Assembly (NCBI GenBank): GCA_945860135.1
Contig: CAMAPK010000004.1
Coordinates: 55,611-119,610 of the forward strand
Length of the DNA: 64,000 nt
Origin: Nitrosovibrio sp. Nv4
Lineage (GTDB): Bacteria > Pseudomonadota > Gammaproteobacteria > Burkholderiales > Nitrosomonadaceae
Direction: 5' to 3'
Position numbers and translations under genes: made by a program. Position 1 is the first letter of the stretch. Each line of letters starts with the position of its first letter. Under the pieces are notes generated by a model, which saw nothing but the letters and a program-made list of their open reading frames with translations, searched no databases and was not told where the DNA came from. Positions 9,445-16,117 of the stretch are shown here, piece by piece.

Positions 9445-10596
9445 CTACGAATAGACCTTTCCGTCTCGTTTCTTCTTCTTCTGACGTGCGCCAGGTGGCG
9501 ATTGTGCGTTAAAGCCGGACAGGATGGATTTCTCCAGCCGGCGTGGCAGTCCGGGTCTGGCTAATATTTGGATTATTTCTTCGGGTGAAAAACGGGTACG
9601 CAAGACTTGTATCAGTTTTCCGTAACCGATGCTCGCAAAATAGATAAAGCGTTCCAGCGATATTTCACCTTCTTTCTGGTACGTGGCAATCTTCTGCGGG
9701 GCGGAATTGATGAGCCGCTGCAGGCAGTCATATGCGCCGACGAAGTATTTTTGCCTGTCGGTCAGAATATCGAGCGGGATATCCCTGTCTATGTTGCGGA
9801 TCTCAACTTCAAACCGTGTCCAGGGACTGGTCGAGTCGCCCAGCTGCCGCCCTTTTTCGTACGAGCGCAGCATCTTGCCGTTCTCACGTCGGCCCACTTC
9901 GAACGTGCGACCATAGCGGAGGCCCTCGCCCGTTGCATAAGACGGGTTGCCCCAGTCTCCCGGTGTTGAGTAGCGCGGGTTTCGTCCGCCGGCATTGAAT
10001 TCGCCCTGGAGATACCAGTCGAATGCGTCCTCGACACCGAACGCGCCATCGATGCAATCATAGGCCAGGTCTACGCGGGTGAGCTTCACTGCTGGAAAAA
10101 CGGCAATCTCGGATTGCAGCAGCAGCCAGTTATCGACTTGGGCGCAACCCGTGCCCGACAGATCCAGGCGTGCACGGCCTTGGTGGCATTCTCCGCCATA
10201 GTCAAGGCGGCCTACTGAGATCAAGGCACCATAGCTGAGCTGGTAGAATTTGAAGCCGGTGGCGTAACCCAGCATCCCTGGAACTTCGGCCCCGACCACG
10301 TCCCCCATCACGCGTATCAAGAGCGCATGGATATTCAGACCGAGCACTTCATCCGGTTCTGGTTTCCATGTCACTGTGCACCAATCCACTTTCACATCGT
10401 CTTCGTCTTTGTTTTGACTTTCCCCCCCTGTTAGAGCTGGGGGACAGGGCGCGCACACGCGATCTGCTCCGCCTGCGCCGCCGGCTGCGCGAATCGCGCA
10501 TGCGCGCCCTTGCTGGTTGCTAGCGGTGGGTCGGTCCAACACTTTCAAAATGCCCTCGTCAGTGGTCTGTTTGCTGGTCAGTAAATGGTCATGCAT
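9445..10596 (-). CDS. Replication initiation factor (Rep_trans / RstA-like)
   Basis: VDWCTVTWKP..., LTRVDLAYDCIDG, MLRSYEKGRQLGDSTSPWTRFEVEIRNIDRDIPLDIL typical of Rep_trans initiators. Confidence 0.78.
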   Translation of the reverse strand: MHDHLLTSKQTTDEGILKVLDRPTASNQQGRACAIRAAGGAGGADRVCAPCPPALTGGESQNKDEDDVKVDWCTVTWKPEPDEVLGLNIHALLIRVMGDVVGAEVPGMLGYATGFKFYQLSYGALISVGRLDYGGECHQGRARLDLSGTGCAQVDNWLLLQSEIAVFPAVKLTRVDLAYDCIDGAFGVEDAFDWYLQGEFNAGGRNPRYSTPGDWGNPSYATGEGLRYGRTFEVGRRENGKMLRSYEKGRQLGDSTSPWTRFEVEIRNIDRDIPLDILTDRQKYFVGAYDCLQRLINSAPQKIATYQKEGEISLERFIYFASIGYGKLIQVLRTRFSPEEIIQILARPGLPRRLEKSILSGFNAQSPPGARQKKKKRDGKVYS

Positions 10597-10972
10597 GATT
10601 GCCTCCTGTAGAGTTGATGGAACTGGAGATAACCTGCCACAAATTTCAGAAAAATAATAAAGGGTCAGACCCCTGAAGGGTAATTAAAAACATACTTAGT
10701 TTTTTACCGGTGATTATGAGCGAGTGCTGGTGCGGGTTTAGCTGTTTTTGGCTTTGGTGATTTTTCGAGAAATTAGGGATGATTATTGTGAGCTGAGGGG
10801 GTATTTCGGGGATAGTCTTGCAGGTGATGTCGAAAAATGGGTGCGTTGGGATCGTTTCCGTTGGGTAGCATTCACCCATTTATGGGCAAGTTGCTAAGCT
10901 GTATGAGAATCCTTACCAGCAAGAAGTATCATACCTCCCGGTCGCTGGCCATCTGCTGCCAACAAGAAATGG

Positions 10973-11281
10973 CTAGGCCGCCATTTCCTTTAATATTTCC
11001 GGTCTACGTTCGGCGATGGCGATGAGAGTCTTGGCTGCACCGCTGGGCTGGCGTCGGCCTTGCTCCCAATCTTGCAGGGTGCGTACCGACACACCAAACA
11101 GCTTGGCAAACTCGGTTTGCGACAAGCCGGATTTCTTCCGTGCGGATATGACAGGAGACATGACGACACGGCCTTTTCCGGCAACCATCTGACACACTGA
11201 CTCCAGTAATTCAGCCCCCAGATCCCGGCTGTTTTCCCAGGCTTCCAGCTCTTTAGCAGTCAAGGGTTTTTTCGATTTCAT
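10973..11281 (-). CDS. XRE-family HTH antitoxin-like regulator
   Basis: ISARKKSGLSQTEFAKLFGVSVRTLQDWEQGRRQPSGAAKTLIAIAERRPEIL HTH. Confidence 0.85.
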   Translation of the reverse strand: MKSKKPLTAKELEAWENSRDLGAELLESVCQMVAGKGRVVMSPVISARKKSGLSQTEFAKLFGVSVRTLQDWEQGRRQPSGAAKTLIAIAERRPEILKEMAA

Positions 11282-11405
11282 GCTTTATTTTCTTCAATGC
11301 TTTTCCGTCGATAGAATCCAGCTTGTCTCTTGCGTAGATGAAAATCATCCCTTCACCCAACGCTTGCGCGGCATAACCGCCTTCAGATTCATGTTCAGTT
11401 TCTTG

Positions 11406-11687
11406 TCAGTGATGCTTCGTCCAATCCCGTAGCGCATCATTTATGCGAGTCTGCCAGCCGTTGCCTGTAGCCCTGAATTGCTCCAGTATTTCTGCATCCA
11501 GCCGTAGGGTTACCTGTTCTTTCTTCCCGCTTCCAAGTGGCCTTCCACGCCCACGCTTGAATTGGCTTAGCTCCGCATCAGTCAGCGGTAAATTATCCGG
11601 GTCGGTCGTGGCAGCAGCGGTAATCTGCGCATCCTCTTCGGGCGTATTGAGTAGGATTTTCCGGCCAGATTTAGTAGTTAGATACAT
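11406..11687 (-). CDS. brnA: BrnA-family antitoxin
   Basis: KKEQVTLRLDAEILEQFRATGNGWQTRINDALRDWTKHH (RHH BrnA C-terminus); overlaps the brnT end. Confidence 0.85.
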   Translation of the reverse strand: MYLTTKSGRKILLNTPEEDAQITAAATTDPDNLPLTDAELSQFKRGRGRPLGSGKKEQVTLRLDAEILEQFRATGNGWQTRINDALRDWTKHH

Positions 11688-11940
11688 AAAGTATTTTCTC
11701 CTTGTTATTAGCCTTGCGCAGGCTGATTATTCGTCGCGCATCTTCACGGTCAACATAAACCACGCAATAAAGCCGCTCACCAATCGCACACAATGCAATC
11801 ATGCGTGCTTCGCCGTAGTCGCGGCGGGTGTCTTGCCATATCAATGCGTCATCCCATTCCAGTTTTGCTGCTTCGGATAATGACAAGCCATGCTTGCTTT
11901 GATTCAGCACGTCTTTGGCTTCGTCGAATATGATGTGCAT
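11671..11940 (-). CDS. brnT: BrnT-family toxin
   Basis: MHIIFDEAKDVLNQSKHGLSLSEAAKLEWDDALIWQDTRRDYGEARMIALCAIGERLYCVVYVDREDARRIISLRKANNKEK; internal start chosen. Confidence 0.87.
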   Translation of the reverse strand: MHIIFDEAKDVLNQSKHGLSLSEAAKLEWDDALIWQDTRRDYGEARMIALCAIGERLYCVVYVDREDARRIISLRKANNKEKILYVSNY

Positions 11941-12075
11941 GGTGTTTAATGTAGTTATGTTTATTGTTGAAGTCAAGATTTATTTGTAGTTACGTTTATC
12001 ATTGCACTGGTACTGTATGCAGCCATATTTCCGTTAGCCTATTCCAGCCTCCCACTCTTAACCTTTTTGCAGCAG

Positions 12076-13290
12076 CTAGACGTTTCCAGCGACCGCGATA
12101 CCGGCACACTTGAGAAAATAGTCGGTAATTCTTTGCATGGGAATTCGTAAACGCTCGACATCGCCGATGATATAGCCCGCGGTGACGTCGTTTGTCATCT
12201 TGTGATTCGCCAGGCGTTTGACGGCATAAGCCGAAATATCGAGACTCTCGGCAACCGTGATAAACGTGCGCCGGAGATCGTGCAGCGTAAACGCTACACC
12301 AGACTCCTCTGTAACATGTCTCATCTGTTTGCCGGCTTCGTTGAGATAACCTTTCACGCCATCGCCCGGAAACACGAACGGGCTGTCCTTGCCTATTTGC
12401 TGATATCGACGCGCGAGCATGGTGTAGAGGAAGTTACTCAAAGGCAAGACATGCGGTTGGCGATTCTTCGGATCGGGAATAGTCAGAGTTTTGGCTTTGA
12501 GATCGACTTGTTTCCATGGCAGACTGAAACCTTCTTCGCGCCGTAATCCTGTAAAAATCAGCAGCAGCAAATAATCCCTGATCGATTCTCTATTGCGCCC
12601 CACGGGATCGTTTGTAAGGTTGTTGACGGCCTGGAACCATGCAGCCAGATCATGAGTTTTGATAACGGTATGGCGACGATCTACCCGATACCAGGAACGC
12701 GTCTGCGAGAGTCGCTTGATCGGGTTGTCAGCGATGATGGGGTTGCCTGATAAATCTTCGTACTGCCCAATGGCAAAGTTGAAAATCGCTCGCAAAAAGC
12801 GCATGGCGTAATTCGCCTGAGCAGGACTGCGTGCGCCGATCTCCCGATGTTTGCGCTCAACCATGTCTTTGCTGATATCGGCCAACGGTCTGTTCTGCCA
12901 ATCGGCAAAATAGACTCCCGTTAAACGCTTGTAGTCATATATGGTGCGTGGTTTGAGACTGCTGCGTGCTTTGAGGTAGGCTTGGAAAACTTCGGCGAGA
13001 GTTACGCTACGAGCCCGCTTGGCTTTGTCCGCATCATTGGGGTTGATGCCACGAGCGATCATGCCCAGAATGTTTTTAGCTTCGTGTCGGGCTTGCTCAG
13101 CAGTAAAAACACCATGATGGCCGATGGTAACGCGTACCGTTTTATTGTTGACCTTGCTCTCGGCAATATAGACTTTGCTACCCGTACCTACGCGAAGAGC
13201 GAAACCTTTAATTGCTGAATCGCGGTAAAACTTCTGCCCGGTCTTAGGGTAGGGAATTGCGTCAATAATGGACTTGGTGAGCTTGGACAT
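12076..13290 (-). CDS. P4-type tyrosine integrase
   Basis: Catalytic TGLRREE, LHDLRRTF, LANHKMTNDVTAGYI; N-terminal arm-binding-like domain; adjacent to the attR repeat. Confidence 0.95.
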   Translation of the reverse strand: MSKLTKSIIDAIPYPKTGQKFYRDSAIKGFALRVGTGSKVYIAESKVNNKTVRVTIGHHGVFTAEQARHEAKNILGMIARGINPNDADKAKRARSVTLAEVFQAYLKARSSLKPRTIYDYKRLTGVYFADWQNRPLADISKDMVERKHREIGARSPAQANYAMRFLRAIFNFAIGQYEDLSGNPIIADNPIKRLSQTRSWYRVDRRHTVIKTHDLAAWFQAVNNLTNDPVGRNRESIRDYLLLLIFTGLRREEGFSLPWKQVDLKAKTLTIPDPKNRQPHVLPLSNFLYTMLARRYQQIGKDSPFVFPGDGVKGYLNEAGKQMRHVTEESGVAFTLHDLRRTFITVAESLDISAYAVKRLANHKMTNDVTAGYIIGDVERLRIPMQRITDYFLKCAGIAVAGNV

Positions 13291-13291
13291 G

Positions 13292-13319
13292 GCGGCTACT
13301 AATTGAAGTTAGTAGCCGC
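13292..13319. promoter_or_regulatory. 11-bp-arm palindrome in the integrase 5' region
   Basis: GCGGCTACTAA-ttgaag-TTAGTAGCCGC. Confidence 0.6.
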
Positions 13320-13444
13320 ATAGTAGACCGGATATTTAAAACAGCGTCAATCGGATTAATGACTGTTCAAATAAATATTGAATAAAAACAACATAATGCA
13401 GGCACTTTTAAAAATTCTTAAAAGTCCTTAAAGCTATAATAATG

Positions 13445-13535
13445 GGACTCTTAATCCGTAGGTCGTCGGTTCGAATCCGACACGGCCCACCAATAAAACA
13501 AGGACTTGCAGTGATGCAAGTCCTTGTTGTTTTAA
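13445..13535 (+). repeat. attR-like direct repeat
   Basis: Identical 91-bp copy of 1571-1661. Confidence 0.95.
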
Positions 13536-13609
13536 TTAAAGTTGGCAGCGGTTTTACCCCGATTTAACGGATACCGCATTAAGAGTGATAATACACTCGG
13601 AGGTAGATA

Positions 13610-13744
13610 ATGCACATACGCAGAAAATACAGTCAAAAGTACAAACAGGAAGCTGTCCAGCTTGTTCGGCGGTTCGATATTCCACTAACCAAGATTGCCA
13701 CTAACATGGGGATCAATCTCGGCATGTTCTCACAATTCAGTTAA
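13610..13744 (+). pseudogene. Truncated IS3-family OrfA-like transposase fragment
   Basis: MHIRRKYSQKYKQEAVQLVRRFDIPLTKIATNMGINLGMFSQFS* resembles the OrfA N-terminus and is then cut off. Confidence 0.6.
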
Positions 13745-14079
13745 GGCCTGCATTTATAGATGTCGAATGTGCGCTCTCCATATTTCGACGTATCTTTTTT
13801 AACAACTGTATCGCCACCTTTATCTACTGCGCCATTAAGTGCCAATTGTAACAAGTTGGCTTCCACGGCTTCGACACTGCGAGTGAAGAGTCCAATCTCG
13901 GTAAGAACGCTACCGGTTATATTACCTTTGGGCTCGCAATTAGCAACCTGATTTGCATCCGCTAGAGAAACTCGTTCAGACCCATGCCGCACATCAATCA
14001 AATGACTGGCACATGCACCCAAACCAAGGGTCAATGAGAGCATGATGGTCGTGGTTAATATTCTTTTGGTGGATTGCAT
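13741..14079 (-). CDS. DUF4156-like lipoprotein
   Basis: LGLGACASHL lipobox; CEPKGNITGSV...EANLLQLALNGAVDKGGDTVV...ERTFDIYKC. Confidence 0.75.
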   Translation of the reverse strand: MQSTKRILTTTIMLSLTLGLGACASHLIDVRHGSERVSLADANQVANCEPKGNITGSVLTEIGLFTRSVEAVEANLLQLALNGAVDKGGDTVVKKDTSKYGERTFDIYKCRP

Positions 14080-14176
14080 AATAGGCTCCTGTTTGCTGCT
14101 GCCGCTTGAATCTTGACCATCTCTGCCAGCCGGAACACTGACCAGACGATTGCATCCCGACAGCTTGTCCTGCGCT

Positions 14177-14368
14177 TTATTTTTTCATCATAGCTTCGCA
14201 ATTATCAATAAATGCCTGCCGTGCAACTTCGTCGGTGAAAGTTGGAAGCGCCGCCTGCATTCCCGCGCCGGAACAATTCGTTGCATTCACTTCCGGGGGT
14301 GCGTCACTCCCGCAACTGATCAAAGTGGCACTAAGGGCAACGATAAATACAATATATTTAGAACTCAT
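14177..14368 (-). CDS. Small putative lipoprotein
   Basis: MSSKYIVFIVALSATLISCGSDAPPEVNATNCSG... lipobox. Confidence 0.6.
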   Translation of the reverse strand: MSSKYIVFIVALSATLISCGSDAPPEVNATNCSGAGMQAALPTFTDEVARQAFIDNCEAMMKK

Positions 14369-14382
14369 TAAATTCTTCCTCT

Positions 14383-14532
14383 TTAAAAATAATTAATATA
14401 GCGTGGATTCAAGTACTGAAATACAACAACTGGCGGTCGCTTGGCGCAGCTTGCCGGCACCCCGAAGAATACCTCATAAGGAGTTCCAAGCTCCAGCACT
14501 TTGCGTGGTCGGTGATTGAGTCGCTCTACATC
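14383..14532 (-). pseudogene. IS30-family transposase C-terminal remnant
   Basis: Reverse translation DVERLNHRPRKVLELGTPYEVFFGVPASCAKRPPVVVFQYLNPRYINYF*; LNxRPRKxLxxxTPYEVF is the IS30 C-terminal motif. Confidence 0.6.
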
Positions 14533-14642
14533 GCTTCCGCCAAACACCTATACGCAGAGCCACTTGCGAGTGATTCTGCTTTTATACATACCCATGCCGT
14601 ACCGTCAAGTTCCACGCTTCATCGGCAGTCCCCGGCCCCTAA

Positions 14643-14714
14643 TCAGATAGCAGGTGTCGGCTTCTTTTTAGGTTTCTTTGCTTCTTTGTTTTTCTTTTGC
14701 TGTCCTTTTGCCAT
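14643..14714 (-). CDS. 23-aa lysine-rich small protein
   Basis: MAKGQQKKNKEAKKPKKKPTPAI*, upstream caggaga SD-like sequence; resembles small MAKGQ-KNKEAKKPKK proteins. Confidence 0.5.
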   Translation of the reverse strand: MAKGQQKKNKEAKKPKKKPTPAI

Positions 14715-14805
14715 GATGTTCTCCTGGTATTGATGATGCTCACATCGCAATTCAAACAGATAAGCAGCAACCACTAGAGGACTAGCGGTTGCTGCTTGGC
14801 CGCTA

Positions 14806-15090
14806 TTACTTCTTCCCGCTGTTGACTGCAGCTTTCAAAGTCGCTCCAGCTTTGAAGGCAGGCTGCTTGGAAGCCTTGATCTTAATGGCTTCACCCGTGG
14901 CAGGATTGCGTCCATTGCGTGCAGCACGCTTGCGGACTTCAAAGGTACCGAAGCCGACCAGAGCGACATTGTCGCCTTTCTTCAGGTTGGCGGTGATAAT
15001 GTCGATCAGAGCGGCGATGTTACGGTCAGCATCAGCCTTGCTGCTGCCGGTGCTGGTTGCCAGTGCATCAATCAGTTCTTTGCGGTTCAT
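14806..15090 (-). CDS. hupB: HU family DNA-binding protein
   Basis: MNRKELIDALATSTGSSKADADRNIAALIDIITANLKKGDNVALVGFGTFEVRKRAARNGRNPATGE. Confidence 0.95.
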   Translation of the reverse strand: MNRKELIDALATSTGSSKADADRNIAALIDIITANLKKGDNVALVGFGTFEVRKRAARNGRNPATGEAIKIKASKQPAFKAGATLKAAVNSGKK

Positions 15091-15128
15091 TGTAATCACT
15101 CCCTATGGTGGTTAAAAAGTTGTTGCGA

Positions 15129-15830
15129 TCATTGTCCCTCAAGCACCAGTAAATATCTAGCCTTGAGAGTCCGGTAGAGTTCGTCACGGACATCATCTGA
15201 ACTCAAGTCAACGCTGTCCAGCACCTCAACCAGGTGCTCGTTGTCCTCGCGACCGTCCCAGACTTTGATGTAGGTTCCGGCCTTATAACCGTGGTCCTGG
15301 CGGAAAACGTTGAGGACATTCTTTCCCGTGTACTGTTTATACAACTCCAGCCAACTCATCCCGCAATCCAGTAGCAGCGATTCGAACAGCGCCAGACTGG
15401 CTCGTCTGGCAGCGGCCAGGCCTACCAGCAGGTCGAGCTTTTCCAACAATCCCATTTTAGCCAGTACATAGTACTGATTGTCGAACTGAACTGACTTCTG
15501 GCAAAGACTGAGTTCCGAAATCATCTCCATTTTGGCAAGCCTCATGCTGCCATGCTTGCTCTGGATAACCGCAGACAGAATGAAGTGCCAGATATCGACC
15601 AACTCCATGCGCAACTGTGCCATATCGCATTCCTGTTTTTTCCACCATTTCCAGCCATGGTGTTCGATGGCCTCAACGGCCTCGACCTGTATGGCTCGAT
15701 ACCAGTTGTTGTTGGCTGACACCCAGTCAGGTTTGACCCTGCTGTTCATGCCATCCTGCATTTCAAGCATGGATACGAGCTGCGTTTCGGTTAAGGTATT
15801 CATCCCTTCCTGCATTGGGTGACGCTTCAT
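15129..15830 (-). CDS. Dimeric dUTPase-like protein
   Basis: LVSMLEMQDGMNSRVKPDW...AIEHHGWKWWKKQECDMAQLRMELVDIWHFILS; alternative start at 15815. Confidence 0.82.
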   Translation of the reverse strand: MKRHPMQEGMNTLTETQLVSMLEMQDGMNSRVKPDWVSANNNWYRAIQVEAVEAIEHHGWKWWKKQECDMAQLRMELVDIWHFILSAVIQSKHGSMRLAKMEMISELSLCQKSVQFDNQYYVLAKMGLLEKLDLLVGLAAARRASLALFESLLLDCGMSWLELYKQYTGKNVLNVFRQDHGYKAGTYIKVWDGREDNEHLVEVLDSVDLSSDDVRDELYRTLKARYLLVLEGQ

Positions 15831-16117
15831 TTCAGATGGAGGATGTTGTTGCCGGCTGAACGCTGACCAGACAATTACAGTCTAAGAATTTATAGTCTAC
15901 CGCTATTTGCTTTGTTTGATCATGATCAGTCGTCGATCGGCAGACATTTCAAAATTTTATCAATTTCCGACCGGCGCCAACGCACTGGCGCTATCTATAT
16001 CACTGCAACCCTGTCTAGCTTCACAGCAGTCTTGCTTCTGTGCGGGGCGCGAGAGGCCCAAATTAATGGGCGGGCAAGGTGCTTAAGTTGCTGCCCTATC
16101 ACTGAGAAGTGCAGAAC

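Larger units (their letters stand above)
1571..13535. mobile_element. Integrative genomic island at tRNA-Lys
   Basis: 91-bp direct repeats at both ends, tyrosine integrase gene just inside the right repeat, accessory and defence cargo between. Confidence 0.93.

Noticed and set aside
10646-10879. 77-aa minus ORF near rep
   Set aside because: Low-complexity composition; region looks noncoding or origin-like.
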